Origin: Dendrophyllia cribrosa
Taxonomy: Eukaryota > Cnidaria > Anthozoa > Scleractinia > Dendrophylliidae
DNA: 64,000 nt
Reading direction: 5' to 3'
Assembly: GCA_024195265.1 (NCBI GenBank)
Contig: JAJLRJ010000004.1
Location: 27,788,434-27,852,433 of the forward strand
Shown here: positions 1 to 10,367 of the stretch, piece after piece
Layout of the letters: each line of letters opens with the position of its first letter
Numbering within the stretch: position 1 is the stretch's first letter
Notes under the pieces: model-generated
Databases searched by the model: none
What the model was told of the DNA's origin: nothing
What the model saw: only the letters and a program-made list of their open reading frames with translations
Made by a program: the position numbers and the translations under genes

Positions 1-386
1 CGGGAAACAGTTTGTTTGTTAGATGTCATGTGATCATAAATCAACCAGAAAAGCTCAATACAATACAATACTTTATTTTCACATTTCCATGACATTTTTT
101 GTTACAAGAAAATATATATCTAGCTAAACTAAAGTTACTAAAACAATAGGACGAATAACTAAATATAAATACCGTTTAAGGAAATGCCTAGCGTCTAAGT
201 AAACCATACAGTTTTCTAGTTAGACACTAGTCTTGTGTAGTATCAATATAGTATTGCTCCAGCAATATAACAAGAAAACTTGTTATTGCTTATACGTACT
301 TCGCGCGCACTATTCCTTCCCTCGAAGTTGCAAAGAAAGTGATAGTTTATATAGCTCACGTGACTCGTTTTACGTTGTTATTTCAG
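1..386. other. Upstream/intron sequence, no gene recognised
   Basis: A/T-rich sequence with no convincing coding frame. Its right end has a pyrimidine-rich run and TTTCAG at 381-386, which reads as the 3' splice acceptor of the RS-rich exon that follows, so at least the right part is probably intron. Confidence 0.4.
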
Positions 387-924
387 CCCTATCTCCAGAG
401 GAAGTCGCCGCAGCCGATCGCCAGTCAATCGCCGCTCTCGGAGCCGTTCGGGAAGCCGAACACGCAGCGGAAGTCGCAGCCCATCAAGAAGTTACAGCAT
501 TTCAATCAGTCCGGACAATCTTAGCAGAAGCGAGTCGGACAGCAGCGACGAAAGCCCGGACAAGCAAAAGGCGACTGGCAAGAGTAAACGACGACGGAGC
601 CCGACTCGAGGAAGGGACGAAGAAAAACGACCCCGGCCTCGGAAGTACGACGGCGAATACGTTCGGAAGAAAGCGAGAACCGACGGTAGCGTGAACAGCT
701 ATAAACGAGAAAAAGCGCGAGAACGAAGTAGGTCGCCAGTGTCTCGGAGCTTGAGTAGATCGCGAAGCAGAAGCCGAAGTCCGACGAGAACCAAACGACA
801 TCGCGGGAAATACGAACATGGCCGAGAAACTAAGAAACGAGAGGATAGACATCGCGATCGGAATGGAGTGGACTATCGGTCATCAAGGGACAAGGGACGT
901 GATCACGGAAGGCACCGTAGATAA
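387..924 (+). CDS. C-terminal coding exon of an RS-rich (SR-related) nuclear protein, partial
   Basis: An open frame with codons from 388 to TAA at 922-924 gives about 178 residues after a TTTCAG acceptor ending at 386. It starts PISRGSRRSRSPVNRR, passes an acidic serine block (SESDSSDESPDK), a basic linker with KRRRSPTRG, a second long RS block near 720-790, and ends in a charged Arg/Asp/His tail (DKGRDHGRHRR). RS dipeptide repeats are typical of SR and SR-related splicing factors, where they are phosphorylated and drive nuclear-speckle localisation. No RRM, cyclin or isomerase domain lies in the window, so the gene cannot be named: it could be any RS-tailed protein. The overlapping frames at 233-694 and 339-524 are shadows. 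The RS content is clear; exon status rests on the acceptor and lack of a good start codon. Confidence 0.7.
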
Positions 925-1736
925 CACCAGTGGAATTTTGTATTTTTTTGTGTGTGTACATAAACTTCCCAGGTGGAAGAAGAACTTTAATCGAAGAACA
1001 CTTTATAGGAATTGCTGCTTTGCACGAAGCTTCGTTATGCCATTTGTGTTGTGTTTTGTGTTACGTTGTGTTAGTATCCATTTATCAGCTTCTCAACCGC
1101 TTGCCTTGTTTATTAAATAAGCTACTTTTCAAACCTTTGTTGGAATTATTTTCTTCGACTTTTACAGCTAGCGCGCCACAGCCTCGTCCCCAGGCCCTTC
1201 TACGCCTTAAAAATGGCGGGCGAAACTTACCCCAGCACAAGGCTGCCAAAATATCCAGAAATCATGGCGGATTTTGTCGCGAAAAACATGATGAAATGGC
1301 TTCGTTTGGTTTGAACGACGGATTCAGATTACCAGAAAACAAACACGGCTACCAATCGCTGAAAATAACCTCCGAAAACGCCATATTTTGTCTCCACATC
1401 ACAACAAACAAAACTATACAACGCTATACGACAAATAAGTTTATTTTGGGAGGGCCTGGCGAGAACCAAACCGAACAATATACAGCAAGAATGTACGTAT
1501 ACCAGCTAAGTACAATGATACTCCTAAACGAGAATGCTTTACAAAATACTAAACTATCGTCCAGTTAGACTGCCAGTTAGGCTGGGGAGTAAACTCACTA
1601 CTCGGATGTTGCACATCACTTTCTTCTGATATCCCCGTATAGGCGAACTAACGCATTCATTGCCAGTTAGGCTGGAGTTGTTACAAAATCACTCTTCACC
1701 TACGTAATCCTAAGTATAACAGACTTCAGAAGGAAA
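925..1736. other. 3' UTR of the RS-rich gene, then non-genic DNA
   Basis: T-rich sequence after the stop codon fits a 3' UTR; an ATTAAA at 1112-1117 is a possible polyadenylation signal. A 212-codon frame (930-1568) has no recognisable domain and low-complexity composition, so I do not call it. The phrase TGCCAGTTAGGCTGG occurs twice (about 1570 and 1660), a short direct repeat. Confidence 0.35.
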
Positions 1737-1906
1737 ATATATATAAATATGAATGAGCGTGGAGAGAAAGGAAATCAGAAAAAAACTTCAGAGTTCCAGA
1801 TGGGATTTAAACCCACGACCTTCAGTATTCTGGTCGGGTGCTCAGTCAAACTCAGAATTTTTTTCCGAGTTCCTTTCTCTCCACACATTCATATTCATAT
1901 ATATTT
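1737..1906 (-). repeat. Palindromic repeat with a tRNA-like centre
   Basis: Two arms of about 60 bp (from about 1737 and ending about 1906) are imperfect inverted copies; both contain GGAGAGAAAGGAA or its complement. The centre, read on the minus strand, resembles a tRNA: GAGTTT pairs with the terminal GAACTC, CGACC pairs with GGTCG as an anticodon-type stem, and a T-arm-like GTGGG-TTTAAAT-CCCAT carries a B-box-like core. The anticodon-type loop is 11 nt instead of 7, so this is not a working tRNA gene. It is better read as a tRNA-derived SINE or a foldback element that captured a tRNA-like unit. Confidence 0.5.
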
Positions 1907-3570
1907 CATTGTTTACGTGACTGCGCGATGCAGTTATCATACATTTTATTAAGAAGGATAATCGTAACTTTCTAATCTTGCACCCGTAAAGTAGCGTAGA
2001 AAGTATACAGTAACAAGGTTCAAATATAGAACGGCAAAAAAGCTATTAGAAAAAAACCTGCCAGAAAAACCCGGTGGGGAAAAACAAAACAGGAAATCTG
2101 GGTAGGGCCATTCCACGAGTACCGTCTTCATACACAGAGTAAATACAGGTTTCACTGTACACAATAACCCTGAATTTGACAATATGCCATAGACATACTC
2201 ATCTATCCCAATAACCAAAAATTAAAATCCCCTCTTTCAACTGCCGAACGCACTACCCTAATCTCCGATTACTCCTAGTTGGTAAAAAATACTTAGATTG
2301 TATTTGACACATTTGAAGAGAACTGTTCCTTTTTTTCTCGCTGTTTTTATCAGTTCAAAGCTTAAACGACTCCTCCCGTTTCTATGATTCAACCCTACAA
2401 GTCAGACTTTCGTTAAACTTTTCGCTAAACATTTGGACAGCTACGGGGTCGCCCAAACTTTCTATTTTCGCGCGCAACGTTTTTAGTACCCAGGTTTCGC
2501 GCTTCCATTCTGTCAGTGACAGTCGAGTGACGGAACAACCGTTACCATGTGCGTTGCCATGTAAACAAAAGGTTCACTGGAAAATTTTTCGGTTGAGCGT
2601 TGAGCGCTTTTTTTGACACTGTGAGAAAATGGATGCTTCATGTTTAACGAGTTCGTCAAACGGAGTTTTTAGCTACATGTTTAATCACATTGCAGGCGAA
2701 GATGAATGTGCGCGAACCTGTTCTGGTTATTGGAATGCTTTTCCCAGCGGGATGTGGGTTACAGACCTACCAACAAATGATTACGAACCGTTTAAAATGC
2801 AAGGCTCGTACAACGGAAATTAATGGAAATTAATGGAACGAAATTAATGGATTACGAACCGCTTGAAGTATCACGTGGTGCGCAGGGCGTGGCAAAAAAG
2901 GTGGGCGTTTCCTTTTTATTGCTTTGTTTAAAACTTGTCTTTACCAAATTCAATAATTTCAACGTACGTTAGTGATAGTTGCAACGTTTCAAAAGCGAAC
3001 AATGGTGGGACACAAATTTGACGCATTTGGTTGTCTGCCTTGATTTGTTTTCGTCAAAGGTTTGCAGTTAAGATGGCGTACACAGGAGCTAGCTGTAGGT
3101 TGTTGCTCAAACAAGATATTTTTCACTTAGTAGGGTGCCATGAAAAAATAAACTTAAAAATAATAATTCTATTTGTTATTTTTATTACTCTTGAACTCGC
3201 ATTTGTTAATTTTATTCTCATTTGTACCCTTGATAATGGCGTCATGAGGTCGCTGAAACGTCGGGATTTTATATCGCTTGTTTTTACTTGTCTATGTATT
3301 TCTAAATCATTGTTAATACTATTTGTTCTAATTTTTTTTTAATCGACCGACAAGATCAATAAAAAGCGCGCGCGCACGGCACGTTTCAATTATGACACGA
3401 CATTCGAATATTTGCGTCACATTGTCATCACCTTTTCCAAAATCAATTTTTTTGTTAACATATCGGAACTGTATTTTGGAACTGTTACGCTTTTTAAATC
3501 TGATTTCGTTTTTTAATTATTCATTTAGCAAAGACTAAGAAGCATTATTGAAAAATTACATGACAACAAG
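1907..3570. other. Non-genic or unrecognised DNA with one short ORF
   Basis: A 64-codon frame at 2629-2823 (begins MDASCLTSSSNG, contains three Cys near its middle) could be a small first exon, but it matches nothing I recognise. Just after it the words TTAATGGA and GATTACGAACCG recur (2790-2870), a small local duplication. The frame at 3031-3342 looks like chance hydrophobic coding in T-rich DNA. A GCGCGCGC tract lies near 3368. No other gene is visible. Confidence 0.3.
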
Positions 3571-3574
3571 TAAT

Positions 3575-4060
3575 CTAAACAAGTTTTTCAGTTTGATACT
3601 TATACTTAAGTTTACTTAAAAATTCTCGTAGATCTAATTCCTGATGGTTGAGTTTTTGATTATACAAATAGTATTTGGCACACAAGATACAACAGTTAAG
3701 TTTTCTCGTAATTTTGAGGAACTGAGGTTCTGTGAGTGGGGTTTTGCCAAAGATAATTTCTGGATCATCTGTTGTAAAAGAAGTGGCGTTGTCTTTATAA
3801 AAGTTTGCCAAACCACTTTGGAGAAATGATTTGGTAAAGCGACATTTTGAGAAAGTGTGGCCAATAGAGTCTACTTGGTCGCCATAGGACCAATAGTTGC
3901 AGTTGGGACTGTCCACAATCCGATAGTAATAAAGTTCTTTGTTAGACACCGCTATTCTATGCAAGTGCTTGAATTAAAATTCTTTGATTTTGTTTTCCTT
4001 GCAAATGTTCATGAAGTGGATCCTAAATGAGGGGTCTAGGTTTAAGGAAAAACCATGCTT
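3575..4060 (-). pseudogene. 3' end of a LINE reverse-transcriptase ORF (zf-RVT-like C-terminus)
   Basis: The minus-strand frame of 129 residues reads MHRIAVSNKELYYYRI and then a Cys/His-rich segment (SPNCNYWSYGDQVDSIGHT, then SKCRF). This matches the zinc-binding C-terminal region that follows reverse transcriptase in L1/Tx1-type LINEs, with the usual W/H-I-S-K-E-L-Y, C and H order. Upstream on the same strand the frame continues to about 4060 (SLNLDPSFRIHFMNICKENK) through one in-frame stop near 3976. No RT catalytic box is present, so this is a 5'-truncated dead copy. The LINE clade is inferred from general resemblance. Confidence 0.6.
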
Positions 4061-5546
4061 AAAACTCACAGCGTATCGGATCTGTAAAGGCCTGCGGTCC
4101 CAAAATATGAAAGTAAAAGTGAAATCTGCAAAGGACCGCAGATAATGCTGCTAATGGAATACGTAGGAACTGCGAGAACGGGAGAACGTGTCATTGTGAA
4201 ATCTATTTGTGCTGGCTTTCTTGCTGGCAACATTTGGTCCGCTACACACTGCTGATAAGTTGCAATAACAACGAAACAGTTGTCCACGGTTGCGATCCTA
4301 CTTTATCGGTTTCTGTCGTGATGAAATCAAAGCAGTTAGTAAGTGGCAACAGGACCTTGTCCATGCGTTTAAATGTTCAGATCGGCTTTGTTCATCTACA
4401 TTTTTCTTTGCTAGACATCTTTGCGACACACTTTCTTTCTGGGAACACGTGATGTGGAAGCGTGTGATTCGAGTGACAAGTGAGTACATAGTACGGAACT
4501 TAATATGGTGAACGGGTCATTGTGAAATCTATTGATTGTTAACAGACGGGAATGCGCGGTCAAAACAACGCAAACGCAGTTTTAAACTGAACTTAACTTT
4601 ATTTCCTGGTTTCGCTACAAATAATCTGTCAGATGATGGCATGACAATTTAGAGGGTTTTAATTTAGTGTTGCTATTTTTGCGAATTTTCCATAAACTTT
4701 CCATTTCAATGAGAATGTTGAAAAAGTCATGAAAATTATTCAATTATTGTCGCCATCATTTCAGAAATAGCAAAACATTGCTTTAATACAATACACATTA
4801 ATGTAATGTTCGTTTCTAACACAGTTGTTCATAGTTGTACTCGACTTGCTGCGAATCGCAAAAATTAATTTCTTTCAGTTTTTGAATTGCAAAACTGACA
4901 TCCCGAAAAATATAAAAAAATCACCAATTCTCAAAATTAAACTCCAGCAAAAATGTCATGCCATAATGTACGCTCTAATACTGCACAATAAATCTGAACA
5001 GAACTCTTTTCAGCAAAAAGGAAGTTAAAAACATTTACCTTAAGTAAATTAACCTATATAATAAAATTGTATTTATATGTACTACTGATAAAATAACCTA
5101 ATCTACCAAAGTCAATCATTTTTCATTATTTCTCCAAAATATCGTAGTTTTAAAAAGCTACTGTGCACTACTAAATTATAAATGTCTTTAAAAAATATTC
5201 AAGTCTCACTCGGGAAAAAATGGTTTGCGAATAGCATAAAACTGAAGTTTTCTTAAACAGTTTCTTTCTACAAAAATGATACAGATACAAATCTATTCTT
5301 TACTTAGTATTAAAGCTTTTTTTAAGGAATACTATTCTTAAAAATTAACACAAATCTTTCTTAGAGAAGAAATCCTTTATAAGTATTAATAACATGTTCC
5401 TAACTTGCCTTAGATAAAAACTATTTCTTATTGAAATATAGAAATGCGATTCTTTCTCAAAATGGACACAAATGAAAATTTTACTTAGTACTAAAGATAT
5501 CTGAGAATGAAATTCGTCTTTTCAAACACGTGCCTGTTTTAATACT
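4061..5546. other. A/T-rich non-genic DNA
   Basis: No convincing gene. A short inverted pair (GGCCTGCGGTCC near 4089 and GGACCGCAGAT near 4133) marks a small palindrome. The frames at 4207-4511 overlap on both strands and have no family features. From about 4660 to 5540 the sequence is very A/T-rich. Confidence 0.3.
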
Positions 5547-5639
5547 ATTTACAGCGGTCTTACCCAAAGCGATATAAAAGGAGTCACCTCAAGGAATAAA
5601 TTATCACTTCGAGAAAGAAGTTGTTCGTTCAACTCGATC
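5547..5639 (+). promoter_or_regulatory. TATA-box promoter and 5' leader, repeated at 19950-20025
   Basis: GATATAAAAGG at about 5570-5580 is a strong TATA element, about 60 bp upstream of an ATG at 5640. The block from 5547 to about 5625, including the leader GAGAAAGAAGTTGTT, recurs almost unchanged at 19950-20025. Conservation of a promoter-like block at both element copies suggests it belongs to the mobile element rather than to a host gene. Transcription start is inferred from TATA spacing only. Confidence 0.45.
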
Positions 5640-5828
5640 ATGGCCGAAGCGAACCAAGATTTACAAGCTCCAGAAGCTGAAGTGCCTCAAGTGCCTCAAG
5701 TGCCTCAAGTCCAGCAGCCTGCTCAGGATAATGTGCAACAGCCTGCTCCTCCTGGCGCCGCTCAAGGGGTAGTTTTCTTGCCTTTTTCCGTGGTTTCTTC
5801 CTCCGCCCACGTGTCATTTATTTCATAG
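5640..5828 (+). CDS. Short Pro/Gln/Val-rich protein or first exon, function unknown
   Basis: The frame starts at ATG 5640 right after the TATA promoter and leader and gives MAEANQDLQAPEAE, three VPQ repeats, then a Gln/Pro stretch ending in PGAAQG. A possible GT donor follows GCTCAAGG near 5767; the residues beyond (a Phe/Val/Ser tail) look like intron translation. I recognise no family. Ala/Glu/Pro/Gln-rich N-termini occur in some retroelement structural proteins, but nothing downstream supports that here. Confidence 0.35.
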   Translation: MAEANQDLQAPEAEVPQVPQVPQVQQPAQDNVQQPAPPGAAQGVVFLPFSVVSSSAHVSFIS

Positions 5829-5899
5829 TGGTCTTCTCTGACTCCGGAGCATAGGTTGGTTTTTCGTGGCAATTGTTTTTCACGTTTCCTTGCTCTTCC

Positions 5900-6570
5900 T
5901 AGTGTTTTTGTTAGTTACAGGGACGCAAATTGCTAAATTACTCGTTCCCTGGTATTTTATGGTTGTGGCTCCAGAGCAGAAGTTATTTACGGCATTTGGC
6001 ATTTACCTGACTCTGTCGAGCGTTTTTGTTTGTTACAGGGACGCAAATTGGTAAATTACTCGTTCCCTGGTATTTTATAGTTGTGGCTCCAGAGCAGAAG
6101 TTATTTACGGCATTTGGCATTTACCTGACTCTGTCGAGCGTTTTGTTAGTTACGGGGACGTAAATTGCTAAATTACTCGTTCCCTGGTATTTTATAGTTG
6201 TGGCTCCAGACCAGAAGTTATTTACGGCATTTGGTATTTACCTGGCTCTGTCGAGCGTTTTGTTAGTTACAGGGACATAAATTGCTAAATTACTCGTTCC
6301 CTGGTATTTTATGGTTGTGGCTCCAGAGCAGAAGTTATTTACGGCATTTGGTATTTTCCTGACTCTGTGGAGCGTCTTTTTTTTGTCAGTTACAGGGACA
6401 TAAATTGCTAAATTACTCGTTCCCTGGTATTTTATGGTTGTGGATCCAGAGCAGAAGTTATTTACGGCATTTGGTATTTACCTGGCTCTGTCGAGCGTTT
6501 TCTTAGTTACAGGGACGCAAATTGCTAAATTACTCGTTCCCTGGTATTGTATTGTTTGTGGCTCCAGAGC
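5900..6570 (+). repeat. 118-bp tandem repeat, about 5.5-6 copies
   Basis: The words GGGACGCAAATTGC (or GGGACATAAATTGC), CTCGTTCCCTGGTATT and CCAGAGCAGAAGTTATTTA recur with starts near 5920, 6038, 6155, 6273, 6395 and 6512, i.e. every 117-122 bp. Copies differ by substitutions and small indels. Frames across the array (5866-6054, 6434-6889) exist only because of the repeat and carry different codons in each unit, so they are not called as genes. Confidence 0.85.
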
Positions 6571-6866
6571 AGAAGTGTTTATTACGGTTTGTTGGTTACA
6601 TATACTCGTATCTGTTTTATCTTGCTTACTGGTAAATTATTTATCTGTTTTCCGCTATATTTGTTCGTTTCCTGCTGCCTACTTGTTTTCGGCTATTTAT
6701 TTAATTGCTTTCTGTTTTGTTCAATGTTTGGCGCCTCTAGCCCCATGGCTTAAGTTTGTTTTGCGGGAATTTTCTATCTCAATCCTATGTCTGGGTGTTA
6801 TTTCGTTGTCAGGAAGTATCCTGGTTGTGCAAGTATATTTTGTGTTAATGCAGTTAAAGTTGTTTT
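6571..6866. other. T-rich non-coding stretch
   Basis: Pyrimidine-rich on the plus strand. Its translation gives only Phe/Leu/Cys-rich hydrophobic strings. It resembles in composition the T-rich block at 18900-19430 near the other end of the composite element. Confidence 0.3.
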
Positions 6867-8305
6867 TACTCATGCGCGTAGCGGCATGAGTTATAAAATG
6901 GGCTTCGTTTTTCTTTTTATTATTTTTATTTTTTGTGTCACGATTTTGCATGCAAATTTATTCACGCATATTTTAAATTGTGTATTTCCGGTTCACAGCT
7001 TTGATTTTTACACTTCCGGTTTAGTGACTTCCGGCTACTCTCACTTCCGGCAAAACATCGTTACTGAAGTGTCACGACAGCGTCTCCTACGGCACCGCGG
7101 CAGAACGTTTGCGCATGCGTAAATTTCTAGCACTTCCGGTCCGTTAAACTACCAGTCAACATCGATGCGAACAGCATAAAACAACACTTCTGCATGAACC
7201 AACAGACCTAGATTTTCTAGATGCAATGATGAAAGGACCAAAACCGAAGAAAATTATGGTACGTACACGATCGGTTCTTGCATGAATACATTTCGAGATG
7301 GAGTGAAGACTTGTTTTTTGTGAAAAAATGCGATGCAAAAATTATTTGTTCATATTTCGTTGTTGGTGCAAACACCAAACCCCTTGGTGCAAACGCTTGA
7401 AACTTGAACGATGAAAAAACTATTCAACGAAACAAACTTTTCCTCTACCTTTGTTTTATAACTCTTACTTTTTGTTTTCAAGCTTCGCGGTACGGGAGTT
7501 TTATGTTGTTTATGTTGTAGTTCATTTTTTATTTCAGGTAATTTTTGTTTTTCCTTTGTTTCAAATTCATCAGCATATATTACCATACCCAAAAACAATG
7601 GAAAAATAAAAATTACCTAAGATAAAAAAAATTAACTACAACATTTACATGGGATTACAGTATGTCACCGGAAATGCGTAATTCACCGGATGCTCAGTTT
7701 TCTACTCATGCGCAGTGCGTTCTGCCGCGGTGCCGTCTCCTACAACCCTACTCACATCAGTAATGTTCACGTCAGGTATATATTATCTTCACAACAATGA
7801 CTGGCTTCATTGTGGTACAGCCTTCATTTATAAAACATTCAATAGTAACGTGGTTTGCAGGTACGATGACTGAATTCTCCATGTCGGACGTCTTCTTATC
7901 TTGTTTAAATTTTTACTCATGAGCGTAGCGGCATGAGTTATAAAATGGGCTTCGTTTTTCTTTTTATTATTTTTATTTTTTGTGTCACGATTTTGCATGC
8001 AAATTTATTCACGCATATTTTAAATTGTGCATTTCCGGTTCACAGCTTTGCTTTTTACACTTCCGGTTTAGTGACCTCCGGCCACTCTCACTTCCGGCAA
8101 AACATCGTTACTGAAGTGTCACGACAGCGTCTCCTACAACCCTACTCGCATTAGTAATGTTCACGTCAGGTATATATTATTTTCATAACAATGACTGGCT
8201 TCATTGTGGTACAGCCTTCATTTATAAAACATTCAATAGTAACGTGGTTTGCAGGTACGATGACTGAATTCTCCATGTCGGACGTCTTCTTATCTTGTTT
8301 AAATT
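6867..8305 (+). repeat. ~394-bp tandem duplication, first copy split by a 644-bp insertion
   Basis: The block from TTACTCATGCGCGTAGCGG (about 6867) through 7090 plus 7744-7910 is repeated at 7911-8305, offset 1,047 bp, or 394 bp once the inserted element and its 9-bp duplication are removed. Both copies contain several ACTTCCGG words and the run CACGATTTTGCATGCAAATT. Identity is high (a few substitutions visible), so the duplication is fairly recent. The frames at 6787-7122 and 7933-8154 are matching shadows in the two copies. Confidence 0.85.
7091..7734. mobile_element. 644-bp non-autonomous DNA transposon with 9-bp target duplication
   Basis: The element starts GGCACCGCGGCAGAACG and ends with the exact reverse complement; the terminal inverted repeats extend with mismatches to about 30 bp (TGCGCATG in both). 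It is flanked by GTCTCCTAC at 7082-7090 and 7735-7743. The second copy of the surrounding tandem duplication has a single GTCTCCTAC at 8129-8137 and no insert, an empty site. A 9-bp duplication is usual for Mutator-like elements; the family assignment is inference since no transposase is present. Confidence 0.85.
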
Positions 8306-10367
8306 ATTAAAATATAAATTGCTTCTTTTCTTATGGTACATTGAAGTATAAAACAAATGTTTGATACGCATGCGCATGACAAACATTTTCCGTCATTTGG
8401 TCTTATTGGTGTATAAGTCAGTCCTGTATTTCTTCCACAGTGGTGAACGTTGCTTTTATACACAGCATACAACTTGAGGCCGAATTTGTCGCGATTCTGA
8501 AAAAACTAAGAGCTATTTTTAATCAGAGTTCTTCCGAGGCAAAAATGTCAAACATCGATCTCTCGCACTCGCAATTTATTTCCCGTTTTACTGCCGATTC
8601 TTTGCAATGTCTGTATCGGAGCAGTCCTCGCTGCCTGTGGTGAGTAATTTCAAGACTTTTTTCAAGAAAGAACAACAGAAACACACGGCAAAACAGCGTC
8701 GTTACTTCAACCCATCAGATTTAATAAAACATCTGGACTTTGGGACTGGACTTCTGTGGATTATGGACTAGGGAATGCGTGTCATATTGATGTAGATTTT
8801 TACTGACTTTATTGCTTTTTGTGGTTACTAGGTTACTAGTAACCACTATGCTGTCACCTGTGTAAGTAAGTCCGACTTTCCGAAGCGCGAAGTTGTGCCA
8901 AGTTCACCCGATTGCTGTACGATAAGACAGTTCTGATAGCTTCGGATTAGACGACTCGATTGTCAAGGCAGTTCTGTTTGTACGTGCGCGCTTTGGATTC
9001 GTGGAAAAGGTAAACGGAGCTTTCTCGTTATTTTTACTGCTTTACCAAGCACAGCTTTCACCAAATGTGGCCAAGTATTGTTTTCAAATATTATTTTAGG
9101 TATTTTCGTGGTTTGGGAAAAGGTTTTAGTGAAAAATCGAGCTGTGAATCGAAGTGTTTGTTAGCAGACCATGAGCTATCCGAACTCATGATTCAAACGC
9201 CGCCAGCATTTCATTTCTGTACCTTTGACCATTCAGAACTATTTTTTTTTATTAGCGAAAGCATTATTATACGAATCATTTTTCCGTATAAGATTGGCAT
9301 TCTATTACACAGGAAAAGTCGGCGATTTTAGAAAGTATAATAAAAATAGGTTGCTGAATTGAATTATTTTGTGATGTTTATTATATTTTCGCAGACGCTA
9401 GCCGGTTCCTCGCAGTAATTAGGATACAATATATCGCCAAGACTTCCAGAAGCAGAAAATCACTGAATTCTGAAAAGTGTTTGACTCTTTTAATCAAAGG
9501 AAAGACATTTTCATTCAAGGAAATATGAGTTTCATTCAAAAGTTTTGACCTTTTATAGAAAATATATTTTAGATTCAGTGATTATAAAAACAGCTTGATA
9601 TCAAATTACATTTGACATAAAATTTGCACAAAGCAAAATTGTGTATTTGCGACAACACTTTGAAGAAACTGTGAAGCTTGGAAAAAACTTATTACAGATG
9701 GCAAAATCAAAGCATTTTTTTAAAGAACCAGCTTTAAGTTATGGAAACATTTCATTTCGATTTGGTCTTAAAATCACGGAAAGATTTTAGTGAATGCGTC
9801 ACGCAACGTTTATTTACAAAATGTTTGACCAATTCATAGCAATTCTCACCAAAGATTTGAAATCTTTAAAAAAATCCCGGATCTCCTGAATGCGATTTCC
9901 TGTTTATTTAGGGCCTACAAAAAGTTAATGGCAATCCGGGCAGGAGGGGGTATCTGGGTTAAAAATCAAGGTGCGAGGGTTGGTCGGCCTGGCCGGGAAA
10001 TCCGGGCGGGGGAGGGGTAAAAAAATATTGCATCCGTCGGGGGGGGGGGGGGGGGGGATTTTTTCTGGAATAACCCATTTTACACTGGTTGCATGCGATT
10101 AAGTAACACAGGAAAACTAAATCTTTATATTGATTATCAAATTTCTTTTTACAGCATGTCATCTACTGCCTATTTTTTTAAGTAGTCTTTTCAAATGTAA
10201 CAGAAATAATTCACAGCTTGGAAAGTTTAATATAGATGAGTGTGGATTTGATCGAAATCAATAAATTAAATATTAAAAGCGAGCACAGAAAAATTGGTAA
10301 CTTTAATCGCCCGTCTTAGAGTCTCTTGCGCATGAGTATAGGCTAAGTGTAGCCTCTTGTTAAAATT
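8306..10367 (+). repeat. 2,053-bp tandem duplication, copy 1
   Basis: From about 8315 the sequence recurs at 10368 with constant offset 2,053 bp and only scattered substitutions. Landmarks in both copies: ACGCATGCGCATGACAAAC, GGTTACTAGGTTACTAGTAA, a poly-G tract (about 10039-10058), and ATTAAATATTAAAAGCGAGC near the end. No gene is evident. The frame at 8440-8643 is broken by a stop in copy 2 (Gln to TAA near 10659), which argues against function. Confidence 0.9.

Noticed and set aside
233..694. 153-codon frame overlapping the RS-rich exon
   Set aside because: Out of frame with the RS dipeptide repeats, which carry the clear coding signal; it is a shadow.
1787..1865. Functional tRNA gene on the minus strand
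   Set aside because: The anticodon-type loop is 11 nt and the acceptor stem is imperfect; it sits in a palindromic repeat.
6434..6889. 151-codon frame following the 118-bp repeats
   Set aside because: It begins in one repeat unit, other units have stops in the same frame, and the remainder is T-rich.
9959..10162. Poly-proline protein frames over the G-tracts (also 11977-12216)
   Set aside because: Homopolymer translation, no conservation of frame between the two tandem copies.
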